In this document: positions 1 to 6,607 of the stretch, in pieces
How the letters are laid out: the number at the start of each line of letters is the position of its first letter
Numbering within the stretch: the first letter of the stretch is position 1
Source: Balneola sp.
GTDB taxonomy: Bacteria; Bacteroidota; Rhodothermia; Balneolales; Balneolaceae
Assembly: GCA_002730655.1 (NCBI GenBank)
Contig: PCAT01000084.1
Location: 1 to 8,763, forward strand
Reading direction: 5' to 3'
DNA length: 8,763 bases
Program-made: the position numbers and the translations under genes
Notes under the pieces: model-generated
Databases searched by the model: none
The model's input: the letters and a program-made list of their open reading frames with translations, nothing else
What the model was told of the DNA's origin: nothing

Positions 1-1698
1 AAGACTATGAAGGTTAACAGAGAATTGTTGTAAACCTGCATCAGCGCGACCATTAAAAACGGTCAAGATATGTCTACCTAATAAATCAAATACATCGATA
101 CTTAGTTCGGTTCTATTTGGAAGAGTTAATTGGATAGTAGTTTGATCAAAGGCGGGATTTGGATAATTTTGATTCACTACTATATGATCTCCAAGCGTGT
201 AATCACTAAACACAAGTTCGAAATATCCATTTATTTTTTCATTGCTATTATGCACGATAATACCAAGCTTTTGGACATCATCCCAATTAATTGTAAGCCG
301 AGATTCAATCCATGAGCCTATGGCTGATTCGTTATTCAATACTTGATAAATAGGAGATCCATCATTTAGAAAGGCAATTACACCGACGGTTATAGCCGCA
401 TCATCAACCATAGAATGAATACGGACAAAACTTCCAGGGACATCTTCGGCAATAATTTCGTAATAACGGCTTGACATTCGGCTTAAATCACCTGTAATTT
501 TTCCCTCTATCTGATTATTTAAAACAGGATCAGGTACTGATACATCCAACCCAGTGACAAAGCCAGTGAGGGTTTTAGTAATGAAGGGATCTGGATAAAA
601 GGTGCTTTCCTCGAAACCAAATGATGGATAAACGGAGTTTTTTCCTGAGACATAGTGGTATGCGTAGGCCTGCAATAAGTGTGGCTTCCAAGATTTATTA
701 TTTATTTCTAGGGTTTGCTTGGCTGCTTGTAGGAAAGAAATCTGCGGGTCTTCAGCAATTAATTCCCAAGACAAAGGCCAAAAATCCGAACCTATAGTTT
801 CATGGAAATACAGCGCGAATGTGACGTCTTCATAAGAACCAGGAATTAAGCTTCTATGTGCTTTTGTAAAAAGGTCTGTTGAAAAATTATCGATGTAATT
901 GTAATAATCATTCACATTATCATAGACTATCTCTTCCATGAGCGTTGCGTCCATTTCTGCCCATTGGTCTGTTTCGCCTTCCCATTTATTTTGGATGTAT
1001 TGAATGGCATGCTTGAATTCATGGGCAATGGTAACTTGAAGTGCTCCCTTTACTTGATTTTTACTGTCATTTGCTGGATACCCTACAAAGTCATTCTCAC
1101 TGTATATGCAGGTACTTGTCGAATTAGCTCCGCAGGAAAAAATACCGTTTCGTGAGGTATTTGTTAGCCCATAAGCCCCAAAAGAAGATAAATCCTTTAA
1201 GTATATATCGTAGCTAGTACCGCTAGGTATAGGATCTGGGTACCCAAGTTCGTTGATTTGAAGTTGATATGAGGAATCCGCGGCTTCAGCAGCCCATTCA
1301 ACATAGTCAGGAATTCCATTTTCATTAGCATCACCATTGTGCACAGCGTCTACACCCTGCGTAACATAGTGAATGCTAAATTTACCTGATTCAGAGAGAT
1401 ATTCTTGTCTCTGATTTGTCGATATGTTACTGGTGATAGGGTTTTGCCATTTATCAAAATGGTACCCAAATCGTAGGGTGGCCAACGAATCGTCTTTAAG
1501 AAATGGGGTTAGACATTTGGTAATTGAATCGCTTAGTAGCATGGTCTCTTTAGAGGAATCGCCGTACGAGACATATTTTGTAGTAGTTTGGGCAGCGGTG
1601 GGTACACTAAGACCAATGAATTCAAGACCAACGAATCCGCAAAGAAAAACAAACCAAAGTGGACGTATTAAAAAAGTGTGAATCTTTCTGTATCCCAA
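1..1698 (-). CDS. secreted putative zinc metalloprotease (MXAN_6640-like) with T9SS type A sorting domain, 3' partial
   Basis: An uninterrupted reading frame gives 566 residues and leaves the window before its stop; only the last part of the sorting domain (about 20 residues by family comparison) should be missing. No ATG precedes the signal peptide and an in-frame stop lies at 1738-1740, so I chose the TTG at 1696-1698. It gives a basic n-region, a hydrophobic stretch at about residues 14-32 and an AAQ cleavage-like site near 36. Residues about 105-180 hold a Ca-loop-like DANENGIPD (123-131) followed by YVE, a hallmark of these proteases. The zinc site is HEFKH (226-230), with E248 as probable third ligand. 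Residues 511-566 match the type A sorting domain: NYPNP, then VFDLLGR and an AG turn. Family knowledge predicts export by Sec and then T9SS, with the C-terminal domain removed at the surface. The substrate is unknown. The gene is divergent from trhO. Confidence 0.85.
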   Translation of the reverse strand, partial: MGYRKIHTFLIRPLWFVFLCGFVGLEFIGLSVPTAAQTTTKYVSYGDSSKETMLLSDSITKCLTPFLKDDSLATLRFGYHFDKWQNPITSNISTNQRQEYLSESGKFSIHYVTQGVDAVHNGDANENGIPDYVEWAAEAADSSYQLQINELGYPDPIPSGTSYDIYLKDLSSFGAYGLTNTSRNGIFSCGANSTSTCIYSENDFVGYPANDSKNQVKGALQVTIAHEFKHAIQYIQNKWEGETDQWAEMDATLMEEIVYDNVNDYYNYIDNFSTDLFTKAHRSLIPGSYEDVTFALYFHETIGSDFWPLSWELIAEDPQISFLQAAKQTLEINNKSWKPHLLQAYAYHYVSGKNSVYPSFGFEESTFYPDPFITKTLTGFVTGLDVSVPDPVLNNQIEGKITGDLSRMSSRYYEIIAEDVPGSFVRIHSMVDDAAITVGVIAFLNDGSPIYQVLNNESAIGSWIESRLTINWDDVQKLGIIVHNSNEKINGYFELVFSDYTLGDHIVVNQNYPNPAFDQTTIQLTLPNRTELSIDVFDLLGRHILTVFNGRADAGLQQFSVNLHSL

Positions 1699-1764
1699 GG
1701 TGGTACTTACTTCTAAATTATGGTTATCTTTATGGCTTTATGGAAATTACCTAAGTTACAAATT
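1699..1764. promoter_or_regulatory. divergent intergenic region between metalloprotease and trhO
   Basis: This short AT-rich gap separates the TTG start of the protease from the preferred trhO start and must hold, or overlap, the promoters of both genes. On the plus strand TATCTTTA (1725-1732) loosely resembles the Bacteroidota -7 element TAnnTTTG, but I see no well-spaced TTTG -33 partner. On the minus strand only a weak purine stretch (AGAAGTAAG) precedes the TTG. The regulatory call rests on position rather than on a clear motif. Confidence 0.25.
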
Positions 1765-2730
1765 ATGTACGAAGTTATACTCTATTACCATTTTCATGAA
1801 ATAGTATCGCCTGAGGAATTTTGCAAAGTGCATCGGGTTAAATGTAAAGAATTAGGTCTTAAAGGTCGTATTTATATTTCAAATGAAGGCCTAAATGGTA
1901 CTGCTTCCGGGAGTTCTCAACAAATAGAAGCATATAAGCAGTATGTGTGGGCTCAACCAGGTTTCGATAAAACTGAATTTAAACAGGAATCCAGTGATCA
2001 GATACCTTTTGCCAAGCTAATTTGTAAAGTAAGAAAAGAAATAGTCTCCCTACATATTGATGGAGTAGATCCAAAGAATGGAGGGAAACATCTAAACCCA
2101 CATGAGTGGCGAGCAGTACTTGAGTCCGACGAAGATCATGTAATTATAGATGTGCGGAATAACTACGAATCTAAAGTGGGTCACTTCAAAGGGGCGATAA
2201 AACCTGATGTTAAAAACTTTTATGAATTTCCAGATTGGTTAAAAACAGCTGATATACCCAAGGAAAAAAAAGTACTTATGTATTGTACAGGGGGTGTTCG
2301 TTGCGAAAAGTTTTCGGTACTTATGAAAAAAGAAGGTTGGGAGGATGTAAACCAATTGCGTGGTGGAATTTTAAACTATGCGCATAAAGAAAGGGGGGAA
2401 CATTTCAAAGGGAAGTGTTTTGTATTTGATGATCGACTTGTTGTGTCTGTAAATCCTAAAGACTTAGCACCGATTGCTAGTTGCGAAATTACAGGGAAAC
2501 CGGCTGATAGCTATGTTAACTGTGCTAATATGGAGTGTAACAAGTTATTTATTTGTTCTAAAGTGGGAGCTCAATTGATGGAGGGTTGTTGTAGTGAGGA
2601 ATGTAAAAAAAGTGAATACCGAAGGCCTTTTGATCCAGACCAAGCTTTCCAACCCTTCAGAAAGTGGTATAACTACTTTGAAGAAGATTTTAAAGAGCGA
2701 AATAAGGATTGTAAAAAAACGGAATCATGA
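1765..2730 (+). CDS. trhO: tRNA uridine(34) hydroxylase, rhodanese family (TrhO/YceA)
   Basis: TrhO uses oxygen to hydroxylate uridine at the tRNA wobble position 34, giving ho5U. The 321 residues fit the family's usual length of about 320-350. The N-terminal TrhO domain opens with EVILYYHF and contains GRIYISNEGLNGT. The rhodanese domain follows: IIDVRNNYE (from about residue 127), GHFKGAIKPD, and the active loop MYCTGGVRCEK with catalytic Cys174. The tail is rich in Cys (VNCANMECNKLF, then GCCSEEC), as in other members. I chose the ATG at 1765 because the conserved family N-terminus begins at MYEVILYY. In-frame ATGs at 1720 and 1732 would add 15 or 11 unmatched residues and crowd the divergent protease start. 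No Shine-Dalgarno sequence is visible. The gene appears monocistronic, with a candidate terminator at its stop codon and a dead gene beyond. Confidence 0.93.
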   Translation: MYEVILYYHFHEIVSPEEFCKVHRVKCKELGLKGRIYISNEGLNGTASGSSQQIEAYKQYVWAQPGFDKTEFKQESSDQIPFAKLICKVRKEIVSLHIDGVDPKNGGKHLNPHEWRAVLESDEDHVIIDVRNNYESKVGHFKGAIKPDVKNFYEFPDWLKTADIPKEKKVLMYCTGGVRCEKFSVLMKKEGWEDVNQLRGGILNYAHKERGEHFKGKCFVFDDRLVVSVNPKDLAPIASCEITGKPADSYVNCANMECNKLFICSKVGAQLMEGCCSEECKKSEYRRPFDPDQAFQPFRKWYNYFEEDFKERNKDCKKTES

Positions 2731-2752
2731 AAGCCTAGTAGATTCCTTTCTT
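2721..2752 (+). terminator. candidate intrinsic terminator of trhO
   Basis: GGAATC (2721-2726) and GATTCC (2741-2746) form a perfect 6-bp stem around a 14-base loop that contains the trhO stop codon. TTTCTT follows immediately. The stem is short and moderate in GC, so it is a plausible but not strong intrinsic terminator. The A-run at 2713-2719 faces the T-rich tail and could add weak pairing or limited activity on the other strand. Confidence 0.45.
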
Positions 2753-2817
2753 AATGGTTAGAATACCACTCTCAGGTTGCATAAGTAGCAATGAATAAGC
2801 AAAAGTTTATATAAAAT

Positions 2818-3207
2818 ATGACGGTTTCGCGTAAAGTACGTTTGGTATCGTCTTATCCTTATACTCATCATACGACGGTGCGCAGTGACGGGTACGGAAA
2901 AGAACTTTATACCTATTTGGCTGAGCGGTTTCCCTATGTGGAAGAAAAATTATGGCGCCATTGAGAAAATAAAGGTTTTATTTATATTCTAAGGAATGGA
3001 AAGTCGATAAAAGCCACTAATTTTGTTGGCGTATGCTTAATGACTGGCGATACCATTGTTCATCGTGTTTCTAATATGATTGAGCCTAGTGTTCCTGATG
3101 AAGTCATGATATTGGAAGAAGATTCCGATATAGTAGCGCTATTTAAGCCTGCACCTATGCCTATGCATGCAGGGGGACGATATAATAAAAACAGTTTCCA
3201 GCGCTAG
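2818..3207 (+). pseudogene. remnant of an RluA-family pseudouridine synthase (N-terminal part only)
   Basis: One reading frame carries recognisable RluA-family sequence across 130 codons. It opens with ATG and a segment ending YLAERFPYVEEKLWRH, the start of the S4-like region. It is interrupted by an in-frame TGA at 2962-2964, then continues through ILRNGKSIKA, GDTIVHRV, IEPSVPDEV and LEEDSDIVALFKPAPMPMHAGGRY to a TAG at 3205-3207. The segment from the EED to GGRY is the stretch that leads into the catalytic domain of these enzymes. The catalytic HRLD motif and everything after it are absent from this strand here, since the convergent hydrolase gene begins ten bases later. Intact relatives are roughly 220-330 residues, so well under half survives. 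No frameshift is needed, which suggests fairly recent decay: one nonsense change plus loss of the 3' part. It is unlikely to be functional. Confidence 0.8.
3200..3207 (+). repeat. left copy of 8-bp direct repeat AGCGCTAG
   Basis: AGCGCTAG sits at the very end of the RluA remnant and supplies its TAG stop. The same 8-mer recurs in the same orientation at 4106-4113. The two copies enclose the hydrolase gene, with 9 bases between the left copy and its stop codon. This could be a scar of insertion or rearrangement, or coincidence. Confidence 0.35.
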
Positions 3208-3216
3208 GGCTCAGTT

Positions 3217-4095
3217 TTAGCCTTTCTGATCAGTTGGTTTTAGATACGCTTCGGCAATAACTACGAATTGTTTGGGCTTATCTAAAAAAGCATAATGTCC
3301 GCAGTCATCCATAACGACTAGAGCAGCTTCGGAAATACCTTTTTCCATCCTTTTAGCTTGATATAGGGGTGTAGCATCGTCGTTTTTACCCCAGAGTAAG
3401 AGTACAGAATGAGAAATATTTGGTAAAGTAGGTTCTAAATATTCCTCAACTGAAAGAACAAAAGTTTCACGCATAACACCGTTTAAGGAAGCATAGTCGC
3501 TAGAACCTAAAGATTTCCAGATAGTTGTAGCTCGAAGCCAGTTTAAACCTCTAGACTTGAAGGGTTCAGGAAGTAGCCTGAAGGGCACTTTAAGGCTTTT
3601 AGCAGTATATTTTTTGGCGTAAAATTTTGTGCTGCGCTGCGGCTTCATCCCAGCACCACCGGTAATCAATACTTTTTTTACATGTTCTTTGGACCATGCC
3701 TGAGTGAGTAATTTTAAGGTAATACGACCACCAAACGAATGGGCCAAAATATCGAATGTGTTTAGTCCAATGTGTTCGATCCAAGCCTTTATACTTTCGA
3801 CATAGTCATCAATATTCCATGCGACGGAGGGTTTGGAAGATTCTCCAAAACCTGCTAAATCAATTACGTAACAATCATGATACAATGCTAAAGTTCGGCC
3901 AAGGGGTCGCATTATTTTTTTACTTGCACCCCAACCATGTAAAATAATTAGTGGATGCAGTGAACCATTAGACGAACCAGCAGTTGAACGGTTGGAATGA
4001 ACAATGCTGATATGTTCCCAAGCTAAGCTAGTTCCATTATAGTCAAAGCAATGACTTTCTATGATAGGGTTAATCTTTGTAGTTGACGGTGACAT
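3217..4095 (-). CDS. alpha/beta-fold hydrolase
   Basis: The 292-residue protein has the canonical single-domain alpha/beta hydrolase layout. An oxyanion-hole HGWG lies at 53-56, followed by the DLAGFGES strand and turn (79-86). The nucleophile elbow AHSFGG puts Ser120 where the family usually has GxSxG. The cap region spans about 150-215. The acid is probably Asp239 in LLWGKNDD, and the catalytic base is His267 in DCGHYAF. No signal peptide or membrane segment is evident, so it is probably cytoplasmic. The family covers esterases, lipases, C-C hydrolases, haloperoxidases and others, and nothing here fixes the substrate. It starts at ATG without a visible Shine-Dalgarno sequence. It is transcribed divergently from porX across 194 bases and converges on the RluA remnant. 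The Gly-to-Ala change at the first elbow position is tolerated in many members. Confidence 0.88.
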   Translation of the reverse strand: MSPSTTKINPIIESHCFDYNGTSLAWEHISIVHSNRSTAGSSNGSLHPLIILHGWGASKKIMRPLGRTLALYHDCYVIDLAGFGESSKPSVAWNIDDYVESIKAWIEHIGLNTFDILAHSFGGRITLKLLTQAWSKEHVKKVLITGGAGMKPQRSTKFYAKKYTAKSLKVPFRLLPEPFKSRGLNWLRATTIWKSLGSSDYASLNGVMRETFVLSVEEYLEPTLPNISHSVLLLWGKNDDATPLYQAKRMEKGISEAALVVMDDCGHYAFLDKPKQFVVIAEAYLKPTDQKG

Positions 4096-4289
4096 GATTA
4101 AATATAGCGCTAGTTGGATAAAAAATTAAGCTTCAAAAAAACAATAGAGAAAAATAAAAAGACACCTCTATATTGAATTAGGTATGGAATGATTAGGGAT
4201 GTTATTGACTTCGAATTATTGGACTGCATAGCCTTCTAGGGTTTTAGTATATTATTTAGCATAATAACCATTCATTAATCCGCTATACA
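4096..4289. promoter_or_regulatory. divergent AT-rich intergenic region between hydrolase and porX
   Basis: These 194 bases should contain the promoters of the hydrolase (minus) and of the porX operon (plus). TTGGAC (4219-4224) and TATATT (4248-4253) resemble sigma-70 elements on the plus strand, but their 23-base spacing is too wide. TTGACT (4205-4210) has no good -10 at the right distance. No Shine-Dalgarno sequence precedes the porX ATG. No operator or riboswitch-like fold is apparent, and the call rests on position. The right copy of an 8-bp direct repeat lies within it. Confidence 0.3.
4106..4113 (+). repeat. right copy of 8-bp direct repeat AGCGCTAG
   Basis: This is identical in sequence and orientation to the copy at 3200-3207, and lies 10 bases upstream of the hydrolase start codon. 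The sequence after this copy does not resume an RluA catalytic domain in any plus-strand frame, so simple insertion of the hydrolase into an otherwise whole RluA gene is not supported. Confidence 0.35.
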
Positions 4290-5879
4290 ATGCCAAGTAT
4301 ATTATGGGCAGATGACGAAATAGATCAACTGCAATCCAACATACTTTTTTTACAAAGAAAAGGCTTTGAAGTCGTAGCAGTGACCAATGGTAGAGATGCG
4401 GTAGCAATGATGGATGAGCAACTATTTGATGTAGTCTTTCTAGACGAACAGATGCCAGGAATTGGGGGATTGCAAGCCCTGGAGCAAATTAAATCCAAGT
4501 TCCCATTGGTTCCTGTAGTTATGATTACAAAAAGTGAAGAAGAGTCAATCATGGAAGAGGCCATTGGAGCAAAGATATCGGACTATTTAATTAAACCGGT
4601 TAATCCATCACAGATACTTCTAACGGTAAAAAAAATACTGGATAGAGGTCGTTTAGAAAATGAAAAATCGGCCCAAAGTTATTTGCGTTCATTCCCAGAA
4701 ATGGATGCCTTACTACATCATCGAACTACCTGGCAAGACTGGATTAACGTGTATAAAAAACTAACCCAGTGGATGATGGATTTGGGTCAAGGAGATGAAA
4801 CCTTAAAGCAGGTTTTGGACGATCAAATTCAATCGGCCAATCGAGAGTTTGGAAAAATGGTGGAACAGAACTATTTGCAGTGGATTAAAAAGTATGAACT
4901 AATAGATGCTTTTGACCGAAACCAAGGAGAAAATGAGTCCCCTCTACTATCACCTGGAATACTTTCTACTTATGTAGAACCCTTGATAAAGCAAGGAAAG
5001 CGAGTGATGTTTTTTGTTATTGACTGTATGCGTTATGATCAATGGTTAGTTTTTGAGCGTTATTTAAGCCAATATTATGATATTCAAACCGAATTTTATT
5101 TCTCACTTTTACCTACTGCTACCCCCTATTCTCGAAATGCTATATTTTCTGGTCTAACCCCGCTACAAATCTCAAAACAGTATCCAGCATTATGGAAGCA
5201 GGGTCAGGATGAGCGATCTTGGAATAAGTATGAGCACGAGTTGCTTAATTCTTATTTTTCAAGAAAAGGGCTTGGAATTAAAACGAAATACGAAAAAATA
5301 TTAAATGCACAAGAAGGGCGTAATATAGCCCAAAAAATTAGAAATTATGCTCAGACTCCTCTTAGTGCTTTTGTATTTAATTTTGTGGATGCTTTGGTCC
5401 ACTCCCGTTCCGATTCGGATGTTATTAAGGAGTTAGCTCCTGATGAGGCAGCATTTAGAGCAATTACAGAAGCTTGGTTTCAACATTCATCCCTGTTTCA
5501 GATGTTAAAAGAACTATCTGATGAGGGGGTTAATCTTATAATTACGACCGATCATGGCTCGGTTCGAGCACTTCGAGATACCAAAGTATATGGCGACAAG
5601 GAAACTGCAACAGGATTGAGATATAAGTACGGGCGAAGTTTAAATGCCGAAGAAGAAGCTTCAGTTATTGTATTTAAAGAAGCACGAGAATTTGGATTAC
5701 CTGAGTATGCAAACGTGAAAGATTATCTGATAGCAAAAGAAAACTATTATTTTGTCTATCCTACCAATTACCATAAATATCAAAACCGCTACAAGGATAC
5801 CTTTCAGCATGGGGGGGCTTCTATGGAAGAAATGATTTTACCAGTGGCACTTTTAGAATCTAAATCAAATGACGGATAG
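4290..5879 (+). CDS. porX: PorX-type response regulator with PglZ effector domain (T9SS regulator)
   Basis: PorX is the response regulator that, with the histidine kinase PorY, controls T9SS gene expression in Bacteroidota. Its PglZ domain has reported oligonucleotide phosphodiesterase activity. The 529 residues match the usual length of about 515-525. The receiver domain (about 3-118) has the acidic pocket D8/D9, phosphoacceptor D52 in FLDEQMPG, T80 and K102. A helical linker follows (about 120-235). The PglZ domain (about 236-525), of the alkaline phosphatase superfamily, shows FFVIDCMRYD (D245), a TATPYSRN motif whose T277 is the likely nucleophile, FNFVDALVHS (D367, H371), TTDHGS (D421, H422) and QHGGAS (H507). 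The metal-site set looks intact. No kinase gene is in the window, so PorY must be encoded elsewhere. It heads an operon and overlaps tsaE by 11 bases. Confidence 0.95.
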   Translation: MPSILWADDEIDQLQSNILFLQRKGFEVVAVTNGRDAVAMMDEQLFDVVFLDEQMPGIGGLQALEQIKSKFPLVPVVMITKSEEESIMEEAIGAKISDYLIKPVNPSQILLTVKKILDRGRLENEKSAQSYLRSFPEMDALLHHRTTWQDWINVYKKLTQWMMDLGQGDETLKQVLDDQIQSANREFGKMVEQNYLQWIKKYELIDAFDRNQGENESPLLSPGILSTYVEPLIKQGKRVMFFVIDCMRYDQWLVFERYLSQYYDIQTEFYFSLLPTATPYSRNAIFSGLTPLQISKQYPALWKQGQDERSWNKYEHELLNSYFSRKGLGIKTKYEKILNAQEGRNIAQKIRNYAQTPLSAFVFNFVDALVHSRSDSDVIKELAPDEAAFRAITEAWFQHSSLFQMLKELSDEGVNLIITTDHGSVRALRDTKVYGDKETATGLRYKYGRSLNAEEEASVIVFKEAREFGLPEYANVKDYLIAKENYYFVYPTNYHKYQNRYKDTFQHGGASMEEMILPVALLESKSNDG

Positions 5880-6330
5880 TAGCTCAGATTATAACTTTTT
5901 TTCATCATCGGTAGAACAGACCATTGCCATAGCCAAAGAATTCGCTCGCAGGCTTCAATCAAATGATGTGGTGATTATTCAGGGAGGTTTAGGTGTGGGA
6001 AAAACACATTTCACCAAAGGATTGGCCTCTTATTTCGGTGTTAAACAAGAGTACGTACAATCACCAACCTATGCGGTGGTGCATGAATATCTTGGGCAAA
6101 TACCTCTTTATCATTTTGACTTATATCGGTTGAAATCTCTAAGCGAGCTTCAAGAAATTGGCTTTGAAGAATATCTTTTCAATGGTGGCATTTGCATTAT
6201 AGAGTGGCCTAAACTTGCGCTGTCTTTTTCAACTGATAATTGGTGGATGGTAGAGATCGAATGGCCATATGATATACAGGAGAATCGAGCGATTCACATA
6301 CGAAAAAAACATAGATATGTCGCTGAATAA
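5869..6330 (+). CDS. tsaE: tRNA threonylcarbamoyladenosine biosynthesis ATPase TsaE
   Basis: TsaE is the essential ATPase that works with TsaB and TsaD to make the t6A37 modification of ANN-decoding tRNAs. The 153 residues fit the family's length of about 140-160. Walker A is GGLGVGKT (39-46), where many members have GDLGAGKT. Next come SPTY (65-68), the HFDLYR signature (82-87), the GFEEYLF helix and IIEWPK (110-115), all in family order. The start is the ATG at 5869, inside the last codons of porX in another frame. This 11-base overlap suggests translational coupling. Adjacency of porX and tsaE recurs in Bacteroidota, which supports both calls, although no direct mechanistic link is known to me. 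The C-terminus ends in a basic, weakly conserved tail. Confidence 0.95.
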   Translation: MTDSSSDYNFFSSSVEQTIAIAKEFARRLQSNDVVIIQGGLGVGKTHFTKGLASYFGVKQEYVQSPTYAVVHEYLGQIPLYHFDLYRLKSLSELQEIGFEEYLFNGGICIIEWPKLALSFSTDNWWMVEIEWPYDIQENRAIHIRKKHRYVAE

Positions 6331-6607
6331 TAACAAAAAACTTTCATACCGCTTAGATTTATTGCCGGTAATTATGCCTTTTCATCGGCGTGCAAAGAAT
6401 GAACTACAGTTTGGTGATTTAGTTTACTATGGCCCTAGTCCAGAGTTCTACGGGATAGGTGAAATTGTTCAAAGAGAAAAAAACGTATGCGTAGTCGATT
6501 TTCGAGGCACTGGGCTACTAGGCATTCATAAGGATGAAATTCTAATTAACTATTTGATTCCAATACATACACTGAACCTAACTGGCATACTAAAAACAAA
6601 AGTATGA
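6317..6607 (+). CDS. small hypothetical protein, SH3-like barrel, possibly DUF3553-like
   Basis: I do not recognise this 96-residue protein with certainty. Residues about 29-83 carry the rhythm of a small all-beta barrel: FGDLVYYGPSPEFYGIGEIV, then VCVVDFRGTG and a hydrophobic end at YLIPI. The pattern (GD-V, a proline-rich P-E-G-G turn, V-F, G) recalls DUF3553, whose members read roughly GxxVxHPxxPEWGxGxV. That is inference from spacing only. No signal peptide or membrane segment is seen. I prefer the ATG at 6317, giving a 14-base overlap with tsaE. The same frame is open to an ATG at 6269, and an internal ATG at 6374-6376 would give a 77-residue protein starting just before the barrel. Its stop overlaps the pnuC start in ATGA. 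This tight packing between known genes argues that it is really translated. Confidence 0.7.
   Translation: MSLNNNKKLSYRLDLLPVIMPFHRRAKNELQFGDLVYYGPSPEFYGIGEIVQREKNVCVVDFRGTGLLGIHKDEILINYLIPIHTLNLTGILKTKV

Noticed and set aside
130..315. Short plus-strand reading frames at 130-315, 964-1155 and 1424-1681
   Set aside because: They lie antisense inside the protease frame, which has clear domain signatures. Their translations show no family features.
2818..3207. Intact selenoprotein or TGA-recoded gene
   Set aside because: No SECIS-like element was recognised after the TGA, the family has no selenocysteine there, and the frame is truncated again before the catalytic domain.
3756..3947. Reading frames overlapping the hydrolase (3599-3784 minus, 3756-3947 plus)
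   Set aside because: They are shadows of the alpha/beta hydrolase, whose catalytic motifs are in the correct frame.
4205..4253. Sigma-70-like promoter for porX (TTGACT or TTGGAC with TATATT)
   Set aside because: The spacing between the elements is wrong and Bacteroidota use a different consensus, so only the intergenic region as a whole is listed.
4325..4564. Minus-strand 79-codon frame inside porX
   Set aside because: It is antisense to the receiver domain and has low-complexity, Ser/Thr-rich shadow composition.
4290..5879. PglZ domain as a sign of a BREX or Pgl phage-defence system
   Set aside because: The PglZ domain is fused to a receiver domain at PorX length and no BREX genes (brxA/B/C/L, pglX) are nearby. 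The neighbours are tsaE and pnuC.
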